DNA from: Bacteroidota bacterium
GTDB taxonomy: Bacteria; Bacteroidota; Rhodothermia; Rhodothermales; UBA10348
Direction of reading: 5' to 3'
Assembly (NCBI GenBank): GCA_029262775.1
Contig: JAJCYR010000057.1
Location: 1-57,998, forward strand
Length of the DNA stretch: 57,998 nt
This document shows, piece by piece, positions 36,199 through 44,288 of the stretch. Under the pieces are notes generated by a model. The model made no database searches. It saw nothing but the letters and a program-made list of their open reading frames with translations, and had not been told where the DNA came from. The position numbers and the translations under genes are program-made. How positions within the stretch are numbered: the stretch's first letter is position 1; every line of letters begins with the position of its first letter.

Positions 36199-36794
36199 GC
36201 ATGGATCGCCGCGAATCGTTGAAGGTCATGGCCTTGGCATCTGTCGCCCTGGTCCTGCCCGGCTGCACACAGAACGACATGGAGCGCGCCGCTACACACG
36301 CCGCGGACCGCGTGGCCCGGCAACTCCCGGAGGTGGACCGCACGCCAATCGTGCTGTCACGGGCCGAATACCGGTCCGTCGAGGTGCTTGCCGACTGGAT
36401 TATCCCAGCCGATGACCGTTCGGGCAGCGCCACCGACGCCGGGGTGCCGGCTTTCATTGATTTTATGCTGGTCGATGCGCCCGCTTTGCAGGTCCCCGTC
36501 CGCGGCGGCCTTGGGTGGCTCAATGCAGAAACCATGCGCCGGACGGGCGTTGTGTTCGCCGATGCCCCGCAGGCAGACCAACAAGCCCTGCTGGACGACA
36601 TTGCGTGGCCCGATGTGGCCGCACCGGAGATGGAACCCGGGGTCCGTTTCTTCAATCTCATGCGCGATTTGACGGCTTCCGGATTTTTCTCAAGCCGGAT
36701 TGGATTCGAGGACCTCGGTTACCCTGGAAATCGGCCGCAGGGCGGATGGGACGGCTGCCCGGACGAGGCGCACGTGCACCTCGGCCTGGCATAG
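36195..36794 (+). CDS. Gluconate 2-dehydrogenase subunit 3-like protein, Tat-type lipoprotein
   Basis: A 199-residue partner of the GMC enzyme. The N-terminus DRRESLKVMALASVALVLPG combines a twin-arginine-like RRESLK motif with a lipobox ending at Cys (LVLPGC), so the folded complex could be exported as a hitchhiker and anchored by lipid. The rest matches the subunit 3 family: YRSVEVLADWIIPADDRSGSATDAGVPAFID, then FFNLMRDLTASGFFSSRIG and DLGYPGNRPQGGWDGCPD. No cytochrome c subunit is nearby, although three-component dehydrogenases usually have one. ATG overlaps the GMC stop. Confidence 0.9.
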   Translation: MSMDRRESLKVMALASVALVLPGCTQNDMERAATHAADRVARQLPEVDRTPIVLSRAEYRSVEVLADWIIPADDRSGSATDAGVPAFIDFMLVDAPALQVPVRGGLGWLNAETMRRTGVVFADAPQADQQALLDDIAWPDVAAPEMEPGVRFFNLMRDLTASGFFSSRIGFEDLGYPGNRPQGGWDGCPDEAHVHLGLA

Positions 36795-36830
36795 CCCCCC
36801 GTAGACGCTCACCGGCTTTTCAACGCCCTT

Positions 36831-37484
36831 TCATCGGCTCTCCAGTTCCACCCGCTCACCTCCGGCCGCCCGCGCGTCGGCTTCGTCGTGGGTAACCAGC
36901 AAGACGGGAAGCTGGCGCTCCCGGGCCAGTGAGAACACGAGTTCTCGGATGTGGTCGCGCAGCGCCGCATCGAGCCCCGAAAAAGGTTCGTCGAGGAGAA
37001 GGGCGCGGGGCTCGGCCAGAAGCATGCGCATGAGGGCGACCCGCGCCCTCTGCCCACCCGAGAGGGTGGCAGGATCCCGGTTCTCGAAGCCTTTCAGTCC
37101 GATATCGGCCAGTGCACGCACGACCCGGTCCCGACGTGCGGCACGCCCGCGGATACCGGGTGGTAGCCCGAAGGCCAGGTTGGCGCCGATGGACAGGTGC
37201 GGAAACAGCATGTCATCCTGAAACAGGATTCCCACCCGACGTTTCTGCGGAGGAAGTCGGGAAATATCAATACCGTCGAGCAGGATCTGTCCGGAGACCT
37301 CGAAGGCAGGCGCGGTCGTACCGATGATGACCGACAGCAACGTGGACTTGCCCGATCCGGAGGGACCCATGATGGTCAGGATGAGACCGGGTGCAATGTG
37401 GGCATCGAGATCAACCAGCACCTGTGGGCCAAGGCGAATACAGAGGTTCCGGAGCGCGAGTCCCGATATACGATCTGGGGTCAT
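36831..37484 (-). CDS. ABC importer ATPase (YnjD/ThiQ-like)
   Basis: The ATG at 37484 gives 217 residues; codons upstream to 37589 mirror the permease gene. Walker A is IMGPSGSGKSTLLSV, with Q-loop RRVGILFQDDMLFPHL, signature LSGGQRARVALMRMLL, Walker B ALLLDEPFSGLD and switch His (LLVTHDEADARA). The protein has no C-terminal regulatory domain, as in YnjD and ThiQ. It is the last gene of the radical SAM/importer operon, 4 bp after the permease stop. Confidence 0.92.
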   Translation of the reverse strand: MTPDRISGLALRNLCIRLGPQVLVDLDAHIAPGLILTIMGPSGSGKSTLLSVIIGTTAPAFEVSGQILLDGIDISRLPPQKRRVGILFQDDMLFPHLSIGANLAFGLPPGIRGRAARRDRVVRALADIGLKGFENRDPATLSGGQRARVALMRMLLAEPRALLLDEPFSGLDAALRDHIRELVFSLARERQLPVLLVTHDEADARAAGGERVELESR

Positions 37485-37488
37485 GGTA

Positions 37489-39195
37489 TCAGCGGTGTTG
37501 CAGTCCACGCCGGTTGCGCCAGAAGTAGCGGGGCAGGGCGATGGCGACCATGAAAGGTACGGCAGCTGCGAGCGTCTGGGACAGCGCAAAAACCCCGATC
37601 ACGCGGCGATCGCCGCCCGAGGCCAGGGCCACGGCCTCGGTCGTGAGCGTCTGCACACGACCGCCGCCAACGAGCAGCGTGGGAAGATACTGACCAACCG
37701 AGACGGCGAAGCCAATGGCCGCAGCCACAAGAAGAGGCCCGAGCAGCATGGGAAGTCGGATTCGCCACAGGGTGCGCTGCGTGCCAGCACCCATGGCGGC
37801 AGAAATGGTGGCATAGCGATCGTCCCAGGCCCGGTAGGGTCCAGCAATGGAGAGGAACACATACGGCAGGACGAAAACGACGTGGGCCATTGTCACTGCT
37901 GCCGTGCCGGCGTCGAGCCCCGATTCGAGGGCCAGCGTCTGCAGGCCCACGAGGAACGCCACCTGGGGCACGAGCAGCGGTGCGTAGAGCAGGCCCAGGC
38001 GGCGCGTCGTGAGGTTCAGATTGAAGCGCTGCTCGGCCTCGAGTGTGACGATGGTGAGTACGAGCGATACGCCGACCGCCATGACGCCGATCCAAACTGT
38101 TTCCATGACCGGGTCGCGCAGATCGGAGGCGTGGCGCAGCCATGTGGCGATGGTGAAGGACGTCGGAAGTACGTCTGGATAGCTCCAGAATCCGGCAAAT
38201 GACCATACGACGAGACTCACAAGGCCAATCAGTACAGCCAGGATGGGTGTGGCGGCGGCAAGGAGCGCGCCCACGCGCAGCAGGCGGTCCCGCTGCATGC
38301 GGCGCCCGCGGAAGGCCCAGCGGCGTGCGACGCACGCCAGGGAAATTTCTGCCAGACGCCAGGTGACGAGTGTTCCTCCTACCAGGCCGAGCTGGGCCAG
38401 GGCGCCTGCCGAGGCCCAGAAACGGAGTGAAACGTCGGGGTCGCTCATCCAGGACACGACCTGCGCCGAGAGCGTGGCCGGGGCATTGGGACCGAGAATA
38501 ATGGCCACATCGACCACCGACATGGCGTAGGCAAGAACGGCGTACACGGGCAGGCGGATCTGCTCGTAGACACGGGGAAGGACAACCGTCATCCAGGCCC
38601 ATGTGCGGCCGTAGCCGAGTGATTGGGCGATGACGCGGCTTTTTACCGATTCGGTCTGCCCGAGCGCAGCAATGGTCATGAGGAGTAGAAAGGGAACCTC
38701 CTTCGCCACAAGGCCAGCCATCATGGTCATTCCCCATGGATCCTGGGGAATGAGGATGTCGGGCGGCGTGGTCCACCCTGTAGCCCAGGGCGATACCACC
38801 CGTGCCAGCCAGCCCGAGGGGGCCAGCAGAAAGGCCACGCCAAAAGCGGCCGCAGCGTGCGGAACGGAAAGCAGCGGGGAAAGCAGGCGCTCGGCGGCGG
38901 AAAACAGCCGGGTACCCTGCCAGGCGGCCGTGAAGAAAAGGACGATGGCGAGCGAGAGCAGCGTTACGCCGACGCCTGTCGCAATAGAGAGGGCGCTGGC
39001 TTTCCAGAAGCCGGGCCAATGGAGCAGGTCCACGATAGGACCCAGCGAGATGGAGTCACCGCCGAGCGCCGGGAAGTATCCGATGGCTGGCAGGAAGGTG
39101 CCTGCCAGGCCCGCCATGACGGGTACGAACATGGCACCCAGCATGACGATCGGGGCGTAACGGAACAGCGATTTGTCCTCGTGCCGGGGTGTCAC
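37489..39195 (-). CDS. ABC importer permease with two fused permease domains (YnjC-like)
   Basis: I choose the GTG at 39195 because GTGA overlaps the stop of the binding-protein gene; an ATG at 39246 would lie deep inside it. The product is 568 residues with about 12 membrane segments. Each half carries an EAA-type permease loop (SLGYGRTWAWMTVVLPRVYE and AMGAGTQRTLWRIRLPMLLG), so one polypeptide supplies both transmembrane halves, as in ThiP and YnjC. Start codon choice rests on overlap and conserved operon style. Confidence 0.9.
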   Translation of the reverse strand: MTPRHEDKSLFRYAPIVMLGAMFVPVMAGLAGTFLPAIGYFPALGGDSISLGPIVDLLHWPGFWKASALSIATGVGVTLLSLAIVLFFTAAWQGTRLFSAAERLLSPLLSVPHAAAAFGVAFLLAPSGWLARVVSPWATGWTTPPDILIPQDPWGMTMMAGLVAKEVPFLLLMTIAALGQTESVKSRVIAQSLGYGRTWAWMTVVLPRVYEQIRLPVYAVLAYAMSVVDVAIILGPNAPATLSAQVVSWMSDPDVSLRFWASAGALAQLGLVGGTLVTWRLAEISLACVARRWAFRGRRMQRDRLLRVGALLAAATPILAVLIGLVSLVVWSFAGFWSYPDVLPTSFTIATWLRHASDLRDPVMETVWIGVMAVGVSLVLTIVTLEAEQRFNLNLTTRRLGLLYAPLLVPQVAFLVGLQTLALESGLDAGTAAVTMAHVVFVLPYVFLSIAGPYRAWDDRYATISAAMGAGTQRTLWRIRLPMLLGPLLVAAAIGFAVSVGQYLPTLLVGGGRVQTLTTEAVALASGGDRRVIGVFALSQTLAAAVPFMVAIALPRYFWRNRRGLQHR

Positions 39196-40430
39196 CGGCC
39201 CACTCCGAAACGGGCTTCCCATTCGGCCTCGAGGCGCTCGGTCCAACTCGGGTGCGGTTCGGGAAGCCGGGTGCCAAGCGCTTCGGGCGCGAGCGTCGCA
39301 GGGCCGCGCTCCATGTTTTCAAAAAGCTGGCGGTCCCGGGCGGGGAGGCTGTCTACATCGAGGACCGTTTCCGCGCCCCACACGCCCGGGTCCAGCTTGT
39401 GCGCCTGCGCTTCGGGCGAGAGCAGGAAGTTGGCCAGCACCTGTGCGCCTTCGGTGGCCGACGCGTTGAAGGGAATGGCCAGGAAGCTGGCATTTGCCAG
39501 CGATCCGTAGTCCATCACGTAGGTGCGCACGGTCGGGGGCAGCTGGTAGCGGGAAATGGCGGCCGAGGCTTCACCCGGGTTGAAGCTGATGGCGAGGTCG
39601 ATTTCACCGTCGGCCACGAGTTGCAGTTGACGTGGGCCACTCTGCGGGTAGGCGCGTCCGCGGCGCCACAGCAGCGGCGTCACGCGTTCCAGAAAAGCCC
39701 AGAGGGGCGCTGTGACCCGGTCATAGTTCGCATCTGTGGCGGGCTCAAGCAGTTCGTCCGTGAACGGCGTCAGGTCGTAGAGGGCCTGCTTCAGAAACGT
39801 CGAGCCCAGAAATTCGGGCGGCAGGGGGTAGGTGAACCGTCCGGGATTCGCGCGCAGCCAGGCTTCGAGCGCCTCCATGTTGCGGGGCGGGCGCGTGAGC
39901 CGGGCTGAATCGTAGTAAAAAACCACTTGGGCGCGGCTCCACGGGACTTCAAAGCCGTCCGTCGCGATGGTGAAATCGGTGGTGAGCTCCGGGTGTGCGT
40001 CCCCGTTCACGAGTGGCCAGTTGGGTAGGGTGGCGGCCCAGGGGCCATGCAGCAGCCCGTTTTCTTTCAGGGCCCGGAAGTTTTCTCCATTGATCCAGAC
40101 CAGGTCCACCGCGCCACGCTCCGTGCGCCCGGATGCTTTCTCTGCCAAAATGCGGCTTAAAGCCTCGGACGTGTCGGAAAGTTTGACGTGCTCCATGCGG
40201 ACGCCGTAGCGCTTCTCCACCTGGCGCGCCGCCCAGGCAATGTAGGCGTTGATGTGGGTCGATCCGGCCCAGGCGTGGAAATAGACCGTCTGTCCGCGCG
40301 CTACGTCGACGGTCCGGGCCCATTCGGGCGATGTCACGGTTTGGGCGTGCAGCGGGAACGGGGCCAGCGACACAGGGCCGAGACCCACCAGCATCAGAAT
40401 CAGGAACACCGCCACGCGCCGCGAACTCAT
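39192..40430 (-). CDS. ABC importer solute-binding protein (YnjB-like)
   Basis: A 412-residue periplasmic protein with a signal peptide (FLILMLVGLGPVSLAPFPLH, cut before AQT). YnjB-like features are WAGSTHINAYIAWAARQVEK, EHVKLSDTSEALSRILAEKA and DLVWINGENFRALKENGLLH, followed by NFLLSPEAQAHKLDPGVWGA near the C-terminus, common to thiamine/iron-type binding proteins. The E. coli ynjBCD substrate is not firmly known. The start lies 2 bp after the radical SAM stop. Confidence 0.9.
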   Translation of the reverse strand: MSSRRVAVFLILMLVGLGPVSLAPFPLHAQTVTSPEWARTVDVARGQTVYFHAWAGSTHINAYIAWAARQVEKRYGVRMEHVKLSDTSEALSRILAEKASGRTERGAVDLVWINGENFRALKENGLLHGPWAATLPNWPLVNGDAHPELTTDFTIATDGFEVPWSRAQVVFYYDSARLTRPPRNMEALEAWLRANPGRFTYPLPPEFLGSTFLKQALYDLTPFTDELLEPATDANYDRVTAPLWAFLERVTPLLWRRGRAYPQSGPRQLQLVADGEIDLAISFNPGEASAAISRYQLPPTVRTYVMDYGSLANASFLAIPFNASATEGAQVLANFLLSPEAQAHKLDPGVWGAETVLDVDSLPARDRQLFENMERGPATLAPEALGTRLPEPHPSWTERLEAEWEARFGVGR

Positions 40431-40432
40431 GG

Positions 40433-41512
40433 TTATACCGCGGCCTCCCGCTCCTGTAAAACAGCGAGGCGCTGCTCCCGGATATCCGCCAGAATGGGCG
40501 CGAGCACCTGTTCATGGAAGGCATCGCACCCGATGCAGAGGTTTCGGTACGGTTCGCCGTCGGGCCGAGTCGTGCGCGATGCCTCGAGGAAGTGTTCGAC
40601 ATCCCACCCGTACGTGATTCCCATCCGTTCGGGATGTCCTGTCGATATGGCTTCCATGGCCGGGTGACCCTCCAGGCTGTCCAGAATGTCGTCGAGCCGC
40701 TCCTCCTGTAGATTTCCGAGGGCCTTTTTCGTCTTCAGGCAGCACGGAAACACGTCCCCATTGGGGTCAATCGAAACTTCGGACCCGGACACCCCCCGGT
40801 TCAGGAAATTCAATCCGCCCGACCAGGCATTGCAGAAATTGTCTCCAATGGTCGCTTTCGAGAGTGAGTTTTCCCACGCTCGACCCCGCGGCCAGATCTT
40901 GCCAATCCAGGCATCGTCCGTGGCGCCAAACAGCGTGTACACGGGCTGCGAGACGTCTCCCGGGTCGGTAGGGTGCTCATCGGCGGGGAGCGCTGCATCG
41001 ACCATACCCGCCTCGTGAAACATGGCACGCAGGCGTTCTATGAGCGGTACGCGCTTGTCGCCCTGCATACCGACGTGAAAATCGTCCATGCCAGCGCACG
41101 AAACCTGCCACACGCCGCGCGAGAGCAATTCCTGGATGATCTCGGGGGTCACCCGGTCGCCCGTGGTCTGCACGATGACCTTCACGCCCTGGCCCTCATA
41201 CTTCTTCTGGATGGCCTCAAGCGTGGGATAGAGCACCTCTTCCCGGACCGGATCGAGCAGCACCTCGCCGCCCGCCAGGATAATGCGGCCTGCCCGGCGG
41301 ACAAAGCCCCCAGGAAGCGTTTCGCTGGGAGAGGACGTGTCCAGATAGGACAGATCGTCCGGCAAATTGGCAATAATACGGGGCGAGGCGTCTTTGGCCT
41401 CTTTGACCACTCCCTGGAGTTCGTCTTTGATATAGGGACGGAAACGGGGTTCGTAGCAGTGGACGCACTTTCGGTGGCACGCCCAGCACAGGACATAGTA
41501 AATGCTTTCCAA
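40433..41512 (-). CDS. Radical SAM enzyme with SPASM-like C-terminal Cys cluster
   Basis: A 359-residue enzyme. Cys12, Cys16 and Cys19 (CHRKCVHCY) form the CX3CX2C site for the SAM-bound 4Fe-4S cluster, and the following LAGGEVLLDP (residues 79-88) is the GGE motif contacting SAM. C-terminal Cys227 (DNFCNAW), Cys257/Cys258 (DVFPCCLKTKKALGNL) and Cys326/Cys329 (NLCIGC) look like an auxiliary cluster of SPASM/twitch type. Such enzymes usually modify peptides or small molecules. No precursor peptide gene was recognised nearby. It is the first gene of the operon with the complete ABC importer, suggesting a shared substrate or product. Reaction unknown. Confidence 0.88.
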   Translation of the reverse strand: MESIYYVLCWACHRKCVHCYEPRFRPYIKDELQGVVKEAKDASPRIIANLPDDLSYLDTSSPSETLPGGFVRRAGRIILAGGEVLLDPVREEVLYPTLEAIQKKYEGQGVKVIVQTTGDRVTPEIIQELLSRGVWQVSCAGMDDFHVGMQGDKRVPLIERLRAMFHEAGMVDAALPADEHPTDPGDVSQPVYTLFGATDDAWIGKIWPRGRAWENSLSKATIGDNFCNAWSGGLNFLNRGVSGSEVSIDPNGDVFPCCLKTKKALGNLQEERLDDILDSLEGHPAMEAISTGHPERMGITYGWDVEHFLEASRTTRPDGEPYRNLCIGCDAFHEQVLAPILADIREQRLAVLQEREAAV

Positions 41513-41673
41513 ATCGGCTGGGTTTTTTCGGGTGGATACGACGGCCGCGGTGGCCCCCGTGACGTGAGAGACGTTGGGCGGCTGTCCGTTTCAGAAACCG
41601 GTTCGTTGGACAATTGTTGCGGTGTGCGCGCCTGTGCGCGCTTGTGTGCCCGGGCGCGTGGGGAGTGCAAAAC

Positions 41674-41747
41674 GGAGTACCCCCGGAAACCTGGGGTGCG
41701 AGGGCTCGTCTTGTTGGAGCCGCGTCTCTGCGGCTGAGTAAAACTCC
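41674..41747. other. Structured intergenic element, three-way-junction fold
   Basis: An outer stem GGAGT (41674-41678) with ACTCC (41743-41747) encloses two hairpins: ACCCC/GGGGT (41679-41683 with 41693-41697) and AGCCGC/GCGGCT (41718-41723 with 41730-41735). It lies in the 256-bp divergent gap, 22 bp upstream of the NHL-protein ATG and 160 bp upstream of the radical SAM gene. It may be a leader RNA for either gene or a dispersed palindromic repeat; the strand cannot be fixed by eye. It does not carry thiamine-pyrophosphate riboswitch signatures. Confidence 0.45.
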
Positions 41748-41768
41748 CAGACCACTCGAATTCTTTAC

Positions 41769-43004
41769 ATGATGTTTTTAAACCCGCGTGAAATATTCTT
41801 TCCCGTAGCCGTTTGTCTGATGTTGGCTGCCACTGCTGTGCCAACGAGTACTGCTCAGTCGGTCGAGACGCTCACTGCGCCGTTTAATGGATCTGGGGGG
41901 CTGAGCATTGGATTGGATGGAACGATATTCGTGTCCAACTTTGGAGAGTCCCTCCAAAACGCAGACGGAACAAGGATCTACACCATTGGGCGTGATGGCA
42001 CCGTAACCGTGTTCGCTACGGGGTTTTCCGGAGCCTCGGGCAGTTCCATCGACAACCATGGCAATCTGATTCAGTCGAATGTCGAGGGCAACAGGCTCAG
42101 TCGGGTCACCATGGGCGGAGATGCCTCGACGATTCTGTCGACGTCGCTCGCCAGTCCCGTCGGCAATGTTGTGGGCCCGGATGGCGCTATCTTCGTCAAC
42201 AACTGCAGTGACAATTCCATTCGCCGGGTTGGGCCGTCGGGCGACGTGTCATTATTTACAAATTCCGTTCTTTTGAGATGTCCGAATGGGTTGACGATGG
42301 ATAAGGACCGGAATCTTTATGCCGTGAATTTCCTGAATGCAGACGTTATCAAGGTCCAACCGTCAGGGGCTACAACGCTGTTTGCGACGTTGGCAGAAGA
42401 CGGAGACACATCGCGGCACGGAAATGGACACGTCACATTTGCGAATGGTGTGCTGTATGCTACGTCCTTCCGGGGAAATCAGATCTGGGAAATAACGCTC
42501 GATGGTGAGGCCCGTGTCATAGCCGGTTCTGGTCGTGCGGGGCGTTCAGATGGAGCGGCAACAGCGGCTGAGTTCTTTCGCCCCAATGGGATAGGTACCA
42601 GTGTGTCGGGCGACACGCTGTTTGTAAATGATTCCAGTACGGTTACGAATGACCCAAGCCAGCTCAATCCGAACGTTGTCCGCATGATCACCGGAATTCA
42701 ACCCCTGCGGACGTCTGTCCAGGACGGGGAAGACCCTCCAGAATTGCCACGTTTATTGGACGCCATCTACCACAATCCAGCGACCGGGCGAATTGTAGTT
42801 CCGTACCGAACTCGCATGGCCGGGCCCGTCACGATTGAAGTCCTGGACAGTCTGGGCCATGTTCGTGAAACGATGAATGAGGGCCACCGCGTGCCCGGCG
42901 CCTACAAGGCGGATGTCATGGCCAAAGATATGTCCGCCGGAGGTTACTTTCTGCGGTTGAACACGGCAGGTGCTACGGCTGTAAAAGCATTCGTGGTACA
43001 ATGA
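41769..43004 (+). CDS. Secreted NHL/SMP-30-like beta-propeller protein with sorting-domain-like tail
   Basis: A 411-residue exported protein; the signal is IFFPVAVCLMLAATAV with a cut near STAQS. Five to six propeller blades are visible: GLSIGLDGTIFVSNFGE, GNVVGPDGAIFVNNCSDNSI, GLTMDKDRNLYAVNFLNADV, FANGVLYATSFRGNQIWEIT. The last 75 residues (YHNPATGRIVVPYRTRMAGP, VLDSLGHVRETMNEGHRVPG, MSAGGYFLRLNTAGATAVKA) resemble a T9SS type A sorting domain, although the usual PNP start is changed to HNP. Base use is less GC-rich than its neighbours. Function unknown. Confidence 0.82.
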   Translation: MMFLNPREIFFPVAVCLMLAATAVPTSTAQSVETLTAPFNGSGGLSIGLDGTIFVSNFGESLQNADGTRIYTIGRDGTVTVFATGFSGASGSSIDNHGNLIQSNVEGNRLSRVTMGGDASTILSTSLASPVGNVVGPDGAIFVNNCSDNSIRRVGPSGDVSLFTNSVLLRCPNGLTMDKDRNLYAVNFLNADVIKVQPSGATTLFATLAEDGDTSRHGNGHVTFANGVLYATSFRGNQIWEITLDGEARVIAGSGRAGRSDGAATAAEFFRPNGIGTSVSGDTLFVNDSSTVTNDPSQLNPNVVRMITGIQPLRTSVQDGEDPPELPRLLDAIYHNPATGRIVVPYRTRMAGPVTIEVLDSLGHVRETMNEGHRVPGAYKADVMAKDMSAGGYFLRLNTAGATAVKAFVVQ

Positions 43005-43016
43005 ATGGATATGTAT

Positions 43017-43319
43017 TCACACGTATTTGTCGCCGCGGGCAACGTCTGCATCCTGCACGTAGGCAATCAGGGCGTAGTACTCGAAATACGTGTCTGCGAC
43101 GTGCTCCATGATGCACTCAGCCACATCCGGGCTGACCAGCACCTCAATCCGTATGTCGGGCCCCTCCCACTCGCTGGCCCGAACGCCGCGCGAGCCGCGT
43201 CCACGGGCATCGGTAATGGTGTATCCCTTGGCGCCGAGGTGGGTGATTTCGCGGATAAGGCGGTCCTCCAGAATGCGCTCGGCGACGACAGTGACCAGTT
43301 TCAGCGTGGTGGAATTCAT
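43017..43319 (-). CDS. sbtB: PII-like protein, SbtB type
   Basis: A 100-residue protein with the ferredoxin-like PII fold: KLVTVVAERILEDRLIREIT, a loop with DARGRGSRGVRASEWEG (T-loop region), IRIEVLVSPDVAECIMEHVA and a final strand YFEYYALIAYVQDADV. In cyanobacteria SbtB senses adenine nucleotides such as cAMP and AMP and regulates SbtA. This one ends in GDKYV and lacks the C-terminal CGPEGC redox loop found in many cyanobacterial SbtB. It overlaps SbtA by 4 bp, which strongly supports the assignment. Confidence 0.85.
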   Translation of the reverse strand: MNSTTLKLVTVVAERILEDRLIREITHLGAKGYTITDARGRGSRGVRASEWEGPDIRIEVLVSPDVAECIMEHVADTYFEYYALIAYVQDADVARGDKYV

Positions 43320-44263
43320 GTCAGGTACATTGCCATGGCGTAATAGAGGGGAATGCCGAGGGTGATGTTGAACGGGAAGGTGATGCCGAGCGAGAGGGTA
43401 AGGTAAAACGTCGGATTGGCTTCGGGAAGGGCTATTCGGACGGCGGCCGGCGCGGCAATGTAGCTGGCGCTCGAAACCATGGCGCCGAGTACGGCGCTGC
43501 CGCCGGTGGAGAGGCCTGCCAGGCCGCCGATCCAGACGCCGAGTGCACCATGCAGGATGGGGACCAGAATGCCAAATGCTACAAGGAAGGGTCCAACCGT
43601 CCGGAGGTCTCCGAGGCGCCGCGCCGCCAGGATCCCCATTTCCAGCAGAAAGAGGGTCAGCGCCCCCTGGAATCCAGCCTCGAAGAACGGAGCGACGGGC
43701 GTAAAGCCAGATTCTCCGGCGGCCAGGCCCATGACCAGTCCACCCACCAGCAGAATGATAGACCGACCCGAAAGCACTTCGTGCAGCGCCTCTTTCCAGG
43801 ATCCGGCGCGTTTGTCGCGGGTGAAGGCGATCATGAGGGCCACGACAATGGCCGGTACCTCCAGAATGGCGACGAGCGCTGGCAGATAGCCTTCCGGAGC
43901 CAGGCCCATGCTGGTGCCGTACGTAATGGCCACAATGAACGTCACGGCCGAAACCGAACCGTAGTGCGCCGCAATGGCGCTGGAATCGACCCGCGTAAAG
44001 TGTCCGAGCCGGCGCAGTATGTTGTAGGCCGTGATGGGCGTCAGAATGCCGAGTCCGAAGGTGGCCAGAGCCGGCAGGGCAAACTCGGCTACAGGGGTGC
44101 GGCTCAGGCCCACACCGCCTTTGAGCCCGATGGCCAGTAGCAGATAAATGGACAGCGCGTCATAGAGTGCGGTAGGCAGACGCAGGTCGCTCCGCACGAG
44201 CGATGCGAAGGCGCCCAGCAGGAAGGCCAGGATGACGGGCGAAAGCAGGCTGTCCAGCGCCAT
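43316..44263 (-). CDS. sbtA: Sodium-dependent bicarbonate transporter, SbtA family
   Basis: A 315-residue membrane protein with about ten transmembrane segments. SbtA hallmarks are the N-terminal LGAFASLVRSDLRLPTALYD, LLLAIGLKGGVGLS, AAHYGSVSAVTFIVA (ligand-site region of the first crossover) and the second-repeat ASYIAAPAAVRIALPEANPT with SLGITFPFNITLGIPLYYAM. It should import bicarbonate with sodium, supplying inorganic carbon for carboxylations. Coupled to the SbtB-like gene; 25 bp downstream of the dimeric-barrel protein gene. Confidence 0.92.
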   Translation of the reverse strand: MALDSLLSPVILAFLLGAFASLVRSDLRLPTALYDALSIYLLLAIGLKGGVGLSRTPVAEFALPALATFGLGILTPITAYNILRRLGHFTRVDSSAIAAHYGSVSAVTFIVAITYGTSMGLAPEGYLPALVAILEVPAIVVALMIAFTRDKRAGSWKEALHEVLSGRSIILLVGGLVMGLAAGESGFTPVAPFFEAGFQGALTLFLLEMGILAARRLGDLRTVGPFLVAFGILVPILHGALGVWIGGLAGLSTGGSAVLGAMVSSASYIAAPAAVRIALPEANPTFYLTLSLGITFPFNITLGIPLYYAMAMYLT

Positions 44264-44288
44264 ATTCAGTGGGGAGTCATCGAGTCCC

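Noticed and set aside
37481..39019. A 512-codon minus-strand open frame in another phase of the permease
   Set aside because: The permease phase has membrane segments and EAA loops; this one is Arg/Pro-rich noise.
41513..41768. Thiamine-pyrophosphate riboswitch upstream of the YnjBCD-type operon
   Set aside because: The conserved CUGAGA and GAUCUGGAUAAU-type segments are absent on both strands.
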